Below the pieces are notes generated by a model, which searched no databases, was not told where the DNA came from, and saw nothing but the letters and a program-made list of their open reading frames with translations. Below are positions 28,166-38,295 of a stretch of DNA of 64,000 bases, in pieces. Source of the stretch: Pyrocephalus nanus (taxonomy: Eukaryota > Chordata > Aves > Passeriformes > Tyrannidae); contig CM076265.1 of assembly GCA_038380795.1 (NCBI GenBank), forward strand, positions 3,956,001 to 4,020,000, read 5' to 3'. Within the stretch, counting starts at the first letter, position 1, and every line of letters starts with the position of its first letter. The position numbers and the translations under genes were made by a program.

Positions 28166-28560
28166 GGGCGGGGGGTGAGGGGGAGGTGGAGAGTTTCCTC
28201 CGACCATTACAGCTCTGTCAGATGCAATATTATCCCAAGTAACGATTGTTATGCCTAATAGTCATGGACAGCAACTTTATTCATCCTGGAGAGTGCACAA
28301 AGGAAAGAAGCGCTGCAGTCTCCCAGAGACGAGGCTTCCTCTGTTAAATTTGCCATGGATGGTTGGATTCATCAGTTTGCATGCATCTTTGACTGATACA
28401 TCATGCTGGATGCTTTAGGCAAACACGCACTAATTAGTAGAACAAATAGAAAACCCCGAGGATGCCCATGCTTAATGACATTGCCCACATTCTAAACCAT
28501 CTCTACGACAAATTACTCATTTCACGGCTGTAGGCAGTGCAAGTTAATTTATCTGTATCA
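28166..28560. promoter_or_regulatory. Candidate conserved non-coding element upstream of SPON1
   Basis: This complex, non-repetitive block starts with a G-rich run (28166-28187, four G-runs of two to six). It continues with homeodomain and POU-like sites: TTTGCATGCAT at 28376-28386 and the palindromic CTAATTAG at 28430-28437. Its texture resembles vertebrate developmental enhancers, but conservation was not tested. It is about 2.6-3 kb upstream of the SPON1 ATG. Confidence 0.3.
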
Positions 28561-30499
28561 GTTGCTAAGTTGAAGCATTCACTTTTAACAAGAGGCCCTT
28601 TTACACCTTTCAAGGAAACTTTACTGCACTTCAGCTTCTGAACAAAAAAGAAACTAAGACTAAAAGGCCAGGCCAATTCGGGAATTAAAAAGTAAGAGAT
28701 ACAGAATCTATTGAAAGTTTAGAGTCAATAGATGCTGATGAATTAGTTACTACATAAACACCCAAAAATCTGAAAAGGGCTTGAAATGATATCCTTTGAA
28801 AAGTGTTAAGTTAGAACACAAAACTCTGGCTCAAAACAAAGGTGAATTGTGCAGAAGCCTGTGTGGTTCCTGTTGTGAATGTTTAGCCAGGTAATTGCTT
28901 TTCAATCAATCTCAGCAAGAGAATTGAGAAGTCAAGTGTGGAGAATGGATCAAATTCCCAGGCATCTTGTATCAGTATGGGTACAGTTGTCTTACTCATT
29001 TCAGAGTTTGCTCCTCTTCACTGATGGCTTTGACTGAAGAACCTGGATTAAGCGCAGCTTGTTCTCATAAAATGAATGAGATGATCGTGGTCAAATGAGA
29101 CCCAAGAGTCTGTGACATTAGTGAACTGTAGTCACCTAATTACCCAATGAACATGGGTTTTTGGAATCATGCAACAAACTATTCTGCATAGCTATGCCAA
29201 CTCAAAGCTTCAGTAGCAAAAGCAGACTGGATAATTGTTGCCCTGAAGATGGTGAGTTGATTTGCCCTCATACTGGGAGGGGAACAGTGAGGAGACCGGA
29301 CTGAGTGGAGGCAGATGACCTGGCATGTGACACTGTTAAAGTCAGGATTGCTCATTCTCCCTCATTCATCACCATGAGAGGAGGAGAAAAAGCAACTTGT
29401 GCTGGAAAGGCTGCTCGTCCTCCTGTAGTCCAACTCTTTTCTCATCAGTGGAAGTCTCTGCAGGCAGCCTGGCTCTCCAAGTGCTCTGGCAGAAGCAATA
29501 TAGATGGTACCCCAGCCACTGTTGCAGGTGCCTAAGCAAGCATGTGCTTAAGAATTGGATGTCACCACTCAGTGGTTAGGAGAGCTTGACTGTCACCTCT
29601 TCACAGACGCGTGGAGAGACATTGTCAGAAGCTCCCTGTTTGCAGTAAAAGGTAAAATCTCGTCCAAATGCCAACACTGTCTTTGCTGAATGTTTGTTTT
29701 GAGGCTGTGTTCTTTAAAAACAAGTAGCTTAGAGACCGAAATATTAATAATCTTACAGTAGCAAAGCTCTTGGCAAGTAACCTTTCAGGAAGTAAGATCA
29801 GCATTCTCACAGACACCTTGAAGAAACGCCTTTATTTGTCACACAACATGAGGTTGTTGCTGATCACCTCCCAGAGGTGAGTTTGGAACCCAAACATTTG
29901 CAAATCTTATGCTTGCAAATGCCTTAGTGCGTTCTAGCAGGATCTCAAACTGCTTGCTTTTTCCCATACTTTCTTGGAAGTTGTGCTTAAATGTGATTGT
30001 ACTCATGAGTCTGCTACAGTCCACTCCTGGAGAAAGTGGTTAGAAAGGGGTTTGTGCCCTCTTGTACATCTGGCATCTCGAAAGTATTCAGGTCCTGCCT
30101 GAAGACCTTTCTGACTTTTTCCTCCACTTACAAAGCAGTGGAAGGAAGGAGAGAGAGAAGATCAGCATTTTGGGATTAAAACCCTGCAGTTAGGGACCGC
30201 AGGGGTCTAGGTTCACTTTTTCTTTTTAAAACCACTGCTGTAATCTTCTTTTGTGGATTTAAAGAAGTCATTCAGTGTCACTGCGCCTCAGCGTGCCCTG
30301 TGTAAAGGCAAAATAATGAGCCCTGCTTTCTCCTGTTTGCATCTGCTCGGGTTTTTCCGGGTGTTGGAGCAGACCTCCCACATTCACCGAGGTGAACTGT
30401 GTTCCCAGCTGTTGTGAGTGCACTTACACGGGCTGCATCTTGGGTGTGCACAGCTGCAGCTGTGTGTTTCTGGCACATCCACCTCCCCATCTTTCCTCC
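28561..30499. other. Proximal upstream region of SPON1, no gene seen
   Basis: This is unique sequence whose GC content rises gradually toward the CpG island. Short overlapping frames around 29305-29579 and 30278-30499 on both strands have no recognisable domains. A lncRNA or alternative upstream SPON1 first exon cannot be excluded. Confidence 0.6.
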
Positions 30500-30904
30500 G
30501 TGGTACCCGAGAAGCTGCAGCCGAGATGCTCCTCGCTTGCCAGGCGTGCAGCGAGCAGGCGGCTGCCTCGGTCCATCTGCGCTCATTTAGTTGGTGATGT
30601 TTATCATGTCTGCTGGTTTGGAGAAAGATGGGGGTGCGGAGGGGCGCCGGGGAATTCTTTGAGCCTTGTTATCCCTACGGTAACTACAGACTTTGGCAGG
30701 AATGCGGGTGATTAATTTCAGGTCTGTGGGCTCAGCTCTAGCGGCCGCAGCTCCGCGCTGGGTGTCTGGGAGACGGCAGCGTCCCCTGCTCCGCTCTCCC
30801 ACCAAACCCTGTGAATTCCCTCGGCTAAGTAAACACCGCCGAGCTGCTAATCACACGCTCTGAGACAAAACAGCGCTTCACTTCGCGATCTGGGCAAGAT
30901 CAGA

Positions 30905-30975
30905 CTTCCCTCCCCTGCTTTCCCCTCCCCTCCCTCTCTGCCCCCTCCCTGCTTTTCCCCTCCCCTCTCTCCCCG
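30905..30975. repeat. C-rich polypyrimidine tract with G-quadruplex potential on the minus strand
   Basis: The plus strand is almost entirely C and T, with about ten runs of three to five C separated by short CT spacers. The minus strand therefore carries closely spaced G runs compatible with several alternative G-quadruplexes. It lies about 200-270 bp upstream of the SPON1 ATG, inside the CpG island. Low-complexity tracts like this are common in promoters and may bind Sp/KLF or MAZ-type factors (inference). Confidence 0.7.
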
Positions 30976-31065
30976 GCAGCCGCCGAGCCGGTCCCTCCGA
31001 TCCGACCTGGCAGGCTCACGCTGGGGGCCGCTGCCGGCTGGGGCTGCCCGAGACGGCGCTGCCCG

Positions 31066-31105
31066 CCCTGCCTTGTCCTGCCCTGCCTTGTCCTGCCCTG
31101 TCCTG
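31066..31105 (+). repeat. 15-bp tandem repeat, about 2.7 copies, upstream of the SPON1 ATG
   Basis: The unit CCCTGCCTTGTCCTG occurs twice in direct succession (31066-31080 and 31081-31095), followed by a shortened copy CCCTGTCCTG (31096-31105). It is located in the presumed 5' UTR or core promoter, 74-113 bp before the start codon. Confidence 0.85.
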
Positions 31106-31178
31106 CCCGGCCCGGCGCCCACCCTGCCCCGCTCCCGGGCACCGCCGCCCCGGCGATAAAAAAAAAGTTGCTCCGAGG

Positions 31179-31401
31179 ATGGGAGCGCATCTGCAGCCGC
31201 TGGCCCTGCGGCTCCTGGCGCTGACTTTCCCCTTGGTGGCCAAGGGTTTCTCCGACGAAACCTTGGAGAAAGCCGCGAAATCCGAGGGATATTGCAGTCG
31301 GATCCTGCGAGCTCAAGGCACCAGGAGGGAAGGGTACAATGAATTCAGCCTCAGGGTGGAGGGCGATCCAGAATTTTACAAGCCTGGAAACAGTTACCGG
31401 G
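31179..31401 (+). CDS. SPON1: SPON1 (F-spondin), coding exon 1: signal peptide and start of Reelin domain
   Basis: This exon encodes the first 74 codons plus one base of F-spondin, a secreted extracellular-matrix protein of the floor plate and other tissues that guides axons and binds matrix and APP-family partners (family knowledge). Residues 1-23 form a hydrophobic signal peptide rich in Leu and Ala. The mature chain should begin at Phe24 (FSDETLEK). The Reelin N-terminal domain follows, with the hallmark stretches SEGYCSRILRAQGTRREGY and FSLRVEGDPEFYKPG, and Cys39 is its first cysteine. The ATG at 31179 has a strong Kozak context (A at -3, G at +4), is followed at once by the signal peptide, and no other in-frame ATG was seen just upstream. 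The exon ends at 31401, one base into a codon (phase 1), at a consensus GTAAGT donor. Reading through the donor would add about ten unrelated residues and then a stop. Recognition is by similarity to vertebrate F-spondin, which is very strongly conserved here. Confidence 0.96.
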
Positions 31402-34148
31402 GTAAGTCGGACATCCTCTACCTCCCGTGCTGACGATAATGGCCAGGATGAGTGGCTCTGAAACTGTAACGTGTCTCTGCCTGTCATCTCTGGATCCCTC
31501 TTGGCGTGTGTGTTTGTGACTGTGTGGGTTAAGACAGGGTAATATACTCCCACGCATTGCTTTATTGGGGATGCTTTCATGACAAGTGAGAGGGAGTTGG
31601 GTTTCAGTGTATCACTTTACTCCCAAGCATTCCTCATTAAGAGAAATTTCCTTCCCTTTACGATTCCTCTCTGCCGGCTCAGCCCTAGCACGAGATCACA
31701 AGTTGCTGTGACACAGACGGCACTCTTCCCCCCTTTACCTACTTCTGTGGGATTTCTTCCTATCCCTTCAAACGCAGCCCAGGAGAAGCTTTAGCACTGG
31801 GCAGGAAGGAGGGGAAACCCGGAGCTAATTGTTCTTGCCCTGAAATATGAATGTTAATATAATGAGTTAGCATATGGGCAAACAGTGATGCAGCATGCTG
31901 CCAACTTCCCACATTTTCCACTTGCGTTTATCCCACCCCTTTTTCTTTTTTTTCTGGGTAAATGAACAGATGGTTCAAACAGGAAAGAGGCAGAGACAGT
32001 GCTAATGACCACTGTAAATAAGAGATGGAGGCAATCGTTCTTCCTTGAGCATGTCACATACAATCCTTGAAATGAAGTCCAAAGCACATTTCAGTGTATT
32101 TGTCTAATTAGTAGGCAAAGGCAGGTTTGGGTCACTTTTCCTGCCTCACTCTATGATGCCTTTGGAAATAAACCTTCTTGTAATGTACTGTTAATCTTGT
32201 ATTTTAAAAACACTTTAAAAAGAATTTGGACATTTTTAAGTTCCATAACGAATGTACTTTGTAGGCATCACTTTGGAAAAAAATTTTGGGGAGATTATTC
32301 AGAGTGTTTCTTCTGACCTTTCTTAGGTTCAGGATAAAGAACAATGTTTTCTAATTGCACAAGTGTGGGAATGTTAGTATAGATAGGGAGAAAAAAGTGT
32401 GCCTGCAACATAATCATTGTGGTTGAAAAATATATCTGCAGCAGTGATTTACCTGTTTTGAACATCAGTCTGTACCTATGCATGGTTTTACTCGATGTTT
32501 TTTCTCAAAAAAAAAAGGTTTTTTTTAATGTAGTGTGAGAAAATGAACATTTCTCACAAATTGGTGAGCTGTTCCAGACGTGAGGATTAGTACCTTGAGT
32601 AGGAAAGATTTCATGTTGCATGTCAGTTTGATACATCTACTGAGCAGGATAAAGATGTGTCAAGTTCTTTGATAGTGACAAATGTGAACGTTCTTTAAAA
32701 GTTTTGGAGCTCGCTTCTGTAAAAGCATTACTGGGTATTTTCAGTCATCCACAAAGAAGTTTTTATTGCATGGAGATGGAGGAAGAAAGAAACTCCCAGA
32801 TGAATTAGCAGAACTAATTTTCGGGAGATATTAGGTCTCGGCATTAGGAACTCAATTAATAAAATCACATTAGGATATTATAGCTTCTTCAAAGTGAGAA
32901 AATTATGGCTAATGGAAAAAAAGTTAAAATGTGGAACGAAATATGTGCCTATGTTCTGATACTTTAGGCTGAAGTAGTCAGGTAGCACATTAGCCTGTGA
33001 AGATTGTACTTTAAGGACGCTTCCTGAATGGTTGAAAGAACATAAGTAAATGTTACTGAAAGATATACATTATCTATGGCAGTAGTTAAAACTAACAGCA
33101 TGCAGAAAGTTTTAAGAGCTCATTTTCAAAGGAATTACTGCAGTACAACTGGAACTTTATTATTGTTTTACAGATGGGGTGGAAAATCCAGCTAATGATT
33201 AAAACAATTAGATGTTATGACAGGTCTGTGGTGTTTTGTTTTTTTTTTTAATCTGCAAATTACTATATATGCAACATGGCAAAAAACTTGCACAGCCTCC
33301 TCTGCCTTGGAGCCAAATGTGCCTTGTTTCCATGGCCCCTGCTTGATTTAATGCAGTCTGGATCCTTGGCACATTCCCTAGTGGGCTCTTGGAATAAACT
33401 AGTATTTTCAAGGTGGATAACATAGGAATTAACTGCACATGCAAATGCTGTACTCCCCAAAGTGTGATAGCAGAGGGACATCCATTCATCTTCATGATGG
33501 TCTCGCTCATGGGTTGATGTGACACTTGCAAAAGACCCTCAGCCTGCAATGGCTGGAGGAAATCTCTCAGCACTCTTGCAGTGTGGGAATCAGACCAGAG
33601 TTCACCGCTGCTATTTGTCTTTGGGGAAGTTTTTATGGCTCTCCTGCAGTTATTCACCTTTAGATCAATCAGAACCTATCTGCCCCCAGGGGAAATCCTG
33701 GGTGTATCTGTGTGCATGGATCAGTGAAGCCTTGGTTTTCCACCTCTGGGGCTGTGATAGAGAACAGTGGCCCTGGGCACTGAATAACCCATCTGAGTAG
33801 GTGTGCACCTCCTCTGGTCTGCAGCAGAAAATGAGGGCACATTTTCCTGTCTCAGACGATTAAAAGTGAGGTAGCAGCAGGGCTAAGGAGCCATCCTCCT
33901 TTCCTCCCTCATGTCTAACAAAGCAGCAATGGCTGTGGTCTTTGTGGTGTCTCACGGGGGAAGTGGCATGACCGATTTCTGACACCTTATTTGGGACTTC
34001 TGATGCTGCAGCCTGCAAGTGGCCTTGTCTGCCTGGTCATTCAGGTTGTTGTCTCTCCCCTTGTGAAGCAGACAGACAAATGCACTGAGGCAGGCCCTCC
34101 TGTGAGTGCCAGGTTTGTGGGGTCGAGGCCCTCTCCTGCCTGCTGGTT

Positions 34149-34197
34149 AACTTTGACCTTGACATGGGTGCTCTCGTTTCCACTGAAGGTCAAAGTT
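34149..34197. promoter_or_regulatory. 12-bp perfect inverted repeat built on nuclear-receptor half-sites
   Basis: AACTTTGACCTT at 34149-34160 is the exact reverse complement of AAGGTCAAAGTT at 34186-34197, with a 25-bp spacer. Each arm contains an AGGTCA-type half-site followed by AAAGTT, which resembles a DR1 or extended half-site for HNF4, COUP-TF or related receptors. No function can be shown from sequence alone. Confidence 0.4.
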
Positions 34198-35847
34198 CCC
34201 GTTGCGTTCAAAGCCTTAAGTTTAGGCAGTGTTACAGGGTAATTAATGATCCTTGTAAATACTCACTCCCTCCTTTATTGATTGCTGAGTTAGATTAATG
34301 ATTGCATGAGGTTTCCATGAAAGGGTGAGGCAAGTTTGATCCTATTAAAATGTAAAGATGGTAGTATGTCCATTTCACGAGCTAACATGCAGTGGACATA
34401 CTTTCCACTATAGGATGATGAAGTTGTTATTTTGAAGAAAAAAAGGGAGATTTGACCAGTTATAATCCTTAGACATTCCTTCTATGCAGATGATGTTTCT
34501 GTTTTTAATGGAACTTCCACTTGTAAGTCAGTCACTTCCTCAGTTTTTGAGGAAAGGCTCCCTTAATGTGACACACTTCATTACATTGATTTGGGGACTT
34601 CTCAGGAATGTGGAGTCTTTTTCTTTCCATTTCTTTCTGCCACTCAACATGCAAACACTTCTCATGAGTGCTTACAAGAGTTCATGCTGTAACTCTTTTA
34701 GCCATTCTTGTGTTTTTCAAAATATAGATAAAAGTAGATATTGAAAGTGTATTTGTTGGTACTTGTGAGATGTACGGCACAGGATGTGCAGTAGAGTAGG
34801 ATGTGGGAAGTCAGATTTCCTGCCTGAAACCAAAGGAGCAATAGCTTTGATCACCCCACCTTTAGCTTGGGACACTGGGGAAAGAGGAGCATGTTGAAGG
34901 TGTGTGCCAAAGTGCAGCTTGTAAGGTAATTAGATATTTGCTGGAGGGGATGGAAGCAGACAAAAGTAACTGCTGATAGGTAATCTTCCCTTTAAAGTCA
35001 AATCCTTGACTTTGAGATTGCACTGATCCTAACTGATCTTTACAGGAAGTTCATATTGTTTGGTGAACGTTAATTAGTGTGAACACACATGTGAGCAATA
35101 CTCAGCTGTTGTTTAAAATGGCAGAGTTTAGCCCAAGAAGGAGAGTTCTCAGCTCTTCTGCAACAAAGGGCCGCTCTCTTGTGAAAACCAGATGTGGTCT
35201 GACAGCTTCCCACAGCTGCCTGTGCAGTGTGAGCCTCTGCTGTGCTGAGACACTCAGGCCAGAGCCAGTGACTACAGGACCATCACCAGAACAAGGCTCT
35301 GCTTCAGGAGGGCTTGGGATAAACCCTTGTGCTGTGATGTTCTCAGCCACACCAGTAGTTCAAAACAATTCACAGAAACCTTTTCAGCTCAGGTGTTAAC
35401 CCGTGTTCTGACCTAACTCGGGGGTGACTAAAGCACACATCCCTCTTGGTATCCTTGAGCTGAGGCTGCACAGACTCTAAAATCCCACGAATCCACTCTG
35501 CTCCTGCGTGTCTTTACCCTCCTGGCCCCTCTCTTGTATCTGTGTGTCCCCAGCACTGGCAGAAGCTCTCCTAGGCCTGGGGAAGAAGCTCTCCCTGGGG
35601 ACTGGACCCAGCTGAACTCTCCAGTTGGGGTTGGCCTGTTTGACTGTTCAGCTGGATGTGTTCCCTAGTCCAGCTGAGAGCACAGCTGCCTGGATGTGGC
35701 TGCTGTGTGAGCAGTGCAGGCTGGGGAGGGAGGGATCACTCATGCTGGAGGAAGCGTGGATTTATTCTGTGTTTAAATGACTGCAACCACAGCATGAGTA
35801 TTGCTAACCCCAGGCATCCAAAAACTATGAGTCAGGTTTTGGAATTA

Positions 35848-36078
35848 CCTTCCTTTTCTTTCTTTCCTTCTTTCCTTCTTTCCTTCTTTCCTTCTTTCCT
35901 TCTTTCCTTCTTTCTTTCCTTCTTTCCTTCCTTCCTTCTTTCCTTCCTTCCTTCTTTCTTTCCTTCTTTCCTTCCTTCCTTCTTTCTTTCCTTCTTTCCT
36001 TCCTTCCTTCTTTCTTTCCTTCTTTCCTTCCTTCCTTCTTTCTTTCTTTCCTTCTTTCTTTCCTTCTCTCTCTCTTTT
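35848..36078. repeat. 231-nt uninterrupted pyrimidine satellite with nested 8-bp and 28-bp periods
   Basis: Every base from 35848 to 36078 on the plus strand is C or T. To about 35910 it is mainly alternating TTTC and CTTC, an 8-bp period. From 35911 the tetramers follow the pattern TTTC, TTTC, CTTC, TTTC, CTTC, CTTC, CTTC, which is a 28-bp unit. That unit is seen at 35911-35938 and then three times in succession at 35955-36038, with a shortened 16-bp unit between. The tract ends in irregular TTTC and CT repeats. It is in SPON1 intron 1 on the sense strand. Confidence 0.95.
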
Positions 36079-37943
36079 GATGCTTCTGTTGCATTTCAGA
36101 TCTCCTCTGTTTTATAGATATGTGTTTGTTTAGAATGTTTGGAACTTTGAAAACTATCTGGTTTGGTCTGTAAATCTGGGAGGAAAAGGATGAAAACCGT
36201 TGAGTCAGTTCACAGCTGGATTCTCCCTTTGCTTGCATACCTATTAAAGTATTTCTGGTGTCACATTTTACTCCTGGTGATTCAGACTTTTGAATTGCAA
36301 ATGGTATGGAAAAATTTGTGGCATGTACAAGGCCTTTATTGCAGTTAATTTCTAAGAATTAGTGTTCAAGCAAGAGTAATATGTTTGCCCTTGTTGGGTT
36401 CTCAGTTACTGCAACTGAGAGGCTGGCTGTGGGTTTTCATTTGGGTAGACCTGCAGGAGTTTGCAAAATCAGACTAATCATACTAATTATTGCCACATCG
36501 TGAATTAATGAATTGGGGAAATATTTAGTGAAGTAAGCAGAAATTTTAATGGTGGAATGCTACTACTCAGTTTCTCTGTATAAAATGTGAACTTTTCTTT
36601 CTCCCTCAAAATGATAATGTTTAACTTCATAATGAAATTCCATGGAATGGAACCTGTTGAAAATCCTGAGAGCTGAGGATTATGCCAATCACTACTCTGA
36701 ATTTGCATTGGTGTTTTGAGGTGTACAGGTCTAAGCATGGCACTCTCAAAAGGTTAAAAATTGAAATGAGTCTCTCCAATCCTTTTTTTTTCCACATACA
36801 GCCAGAAAAGTTATGTATTTGTACAGACATCATGATTTTTAGACCCAAATATATCTGCATAATGCTAGGAATTTTCGAATAGCCTATTTTATATTTTTCC
36901 ACTACTGAATTTCTAGATCAAAGCTCTCTTGCTGTGTTCCAAATGAACTCTGGGTATATTTTGAAATAGATATATTTTAAGGGCTATTTATCATTTTTAG
37001 CAAGGTGATTCATCCCCTCATGGCCTATCTGTGTGAGAGGGAGTCTATTCTGGATAATCTTCAATGAAGCAGCACTGGTGGTTGCAGTTTGCTCATGAAA
37101 ACTGCGTGTGGTCTTCAGTTTTAATTGTGCCAGTCAGAGTTGGAGAGTGTGACAATGATGTACCACAAGCACAACTGTCTTCAGCATGCTTAAAGTAAAA
37201 AAAAAAAAAAGACTACTTAAAAGTATTCATAGTTCAATTTTCTGTCTCTTTTCCTTTCGTTCAAAAAGAATTTCCCCCTAAAATTTACCTCTGACTCAGA
37301 AAAGGATTCTCATAAGCCTCAGCTAATGGAACTCAAGTGTTGCTGGTTGGTGCTTGGGTGCTGATGATGGTAAACAGAAAAACTGTACAAGGATATCTTG
37401 CACTAGCAGAAAATGAGGGATTTAATTCTGATGCTGAACAAGATAAAATCAGATTAGTCAGCATGACTTTATCTGTTCACTCCTGGCAGATGTAATGCTG
37501 CCTTCCTGGTCAGGACAAGTGTGTGGAGAGTGTGTTTGCTGATGTGTGGGCTGGTTTGGGGATCAGAGCTGGCAGCTCAATCTTCAGAGGTCAGCTTTAG
37601 CCATGAGTTTAGCTTTGTATCCTGTTTTGCCCTGAGGATAAAGCGAAAGAAGGATAGTTTAAGATCCCCCATTTCTACCAGCTGGAGTGCTGTGCTGAGT
37701 GTAGCTGAGCTGAAGCAGGCAATGTGGTCATCTCCCATTATAGATAGAGAGACTTTCTGTGTATTAAAATGCCTAGATCCTTGTCTGTGCTCAGAGCAGG
37801 GTAAAAGCTGAATTCAAATATTTAGGAAGTGCTCCCTTACATTTAAAACAAAAAAAACCCCAAAACCTAACAAGCTTGTCCCCACCCTCAAACCAACCAT
37901 AAAATAACCCTCTGTAAATCTGAGCAGATTATCAATCTGCTTT

Positions 37944-37960
37944 AAAAAAAAAAAAAAAAA
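37944..37960 (+). repeat. Poly(A) run, 17 nt, in SPON1 intron 1
   Basis: An uninterrupted run of A about 230 bp upstream of SPON1 exon 2. A second, 14-nt A run is at 37197-37210. Confidence 0.93.
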
Positions 37961-38188
37961 CAAAAAGAGCTGGGGTTATTTCACATCATGCCAGCGTTTT
38001 TCAGTTTATGTGGAAACTTGGACTGAACATTTTGTGTTCTGGTTGGCTTGGCTCCACGTTGTTAGTGCTCCACCTTTGGTTAACACCAACTTAAACCACG
38101 CACCTTTCAAGCTGCAAAATGATGTGTAGGTGGCTGATTTCACAATTAATACCGTGTTTTCATTATTTCTCTGTCCATTGTACCTCAG

Positions 38189-38295
38189 TGACGCTTTCTG
38201 CTGCCACCCCTGCTTACTTTCGTGGCTTCACGTTGATCGCCCTCAAGGAAGGAAAGGAAGGTGACAAAGAGGAAGACCACGCAGGAACTTTCCAG
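38189..38295 (+). CDS. SPON1: SPON1 (F-spondin), coding exon 2: continuation of Reelin domain
   Basis: This 107-nt exon is preceded by a pyrimidine-rich tract ending in CAG at 38188 and followed by a GTGAGA donor at 38296. Joined to the single base left by exon 1, it completes a Val codon and gives 36 codons, starting VTLSAATPAYFRGFTLIAL and ending in GDKEEDHAGTFQ. That matches the next part of the F-spondin Reelin domain, including the YFRGFTLIAL core and the acidic DKEEDHAGTFQ loop. The phase is consistent (1 + 107 = 108 nt), so the exon ends in phase 0. The next expected exon, beginning near an IIDEEE-like segment in relatives, was not found up to 64000. Together with exon 1 this gives 110 residues of a protein usually around 800 residues long. 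Confidence 0.95.

Larger units (their letters stand above)
30500..31420 (+). promoter_or_regulatory. CpG island with presumed SPON1 promoter and 5' UTR
   Basis: From about 30500 the sequence changes abruptly from AT-rich to GC-rich with frequent CpG, for example around 30540-30580, at a NotI-type GCGGCCGC near 30740, and very densely from 30975 to 31330. The island covers the first coding exon, as is typical of vertebrate developmental genes. No convincing TATA box is seen at a useful distance. The A-rich run at 31158-31166 is too close to the ATG to be one. The transcription start cannot be fixed from sequence alone. Confidence 0.8.
31402..38188 (+). other. SPON1 intron 1 (6,787 bp)
   Basis: The intron is bounded by GTAAGT at 31402 and a pyrimidine tract with CAG at 38186-38188. 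It is phase 1. Apart from the large pyrimidine satellite (35848-36078), an inverted nuclear-receptor-like motif (34149-34197), and A-runs at 37197-37210 and 37944-37960, I see unique AT-rich sequence without convincing exons. Open frames inside it lack splice context and protein-like composition. Confidence 0.9.

Noticed and set aside
30900..31580. 226-codon open frame on the minus strand over the CpG island
   Set aside because: It is antisense to the real SPON1 first exon and is long because GC-rich DNA has few stops. It is rich in G, R, A and Q with no recognisable domain.
35656..36238. Long open frames on both strands (SFLPSF-type repeats on plus, KERRKE-type on minus)
   Set aside because: They are translations of the pyrimidine satellite and are low-complexity artefacts.
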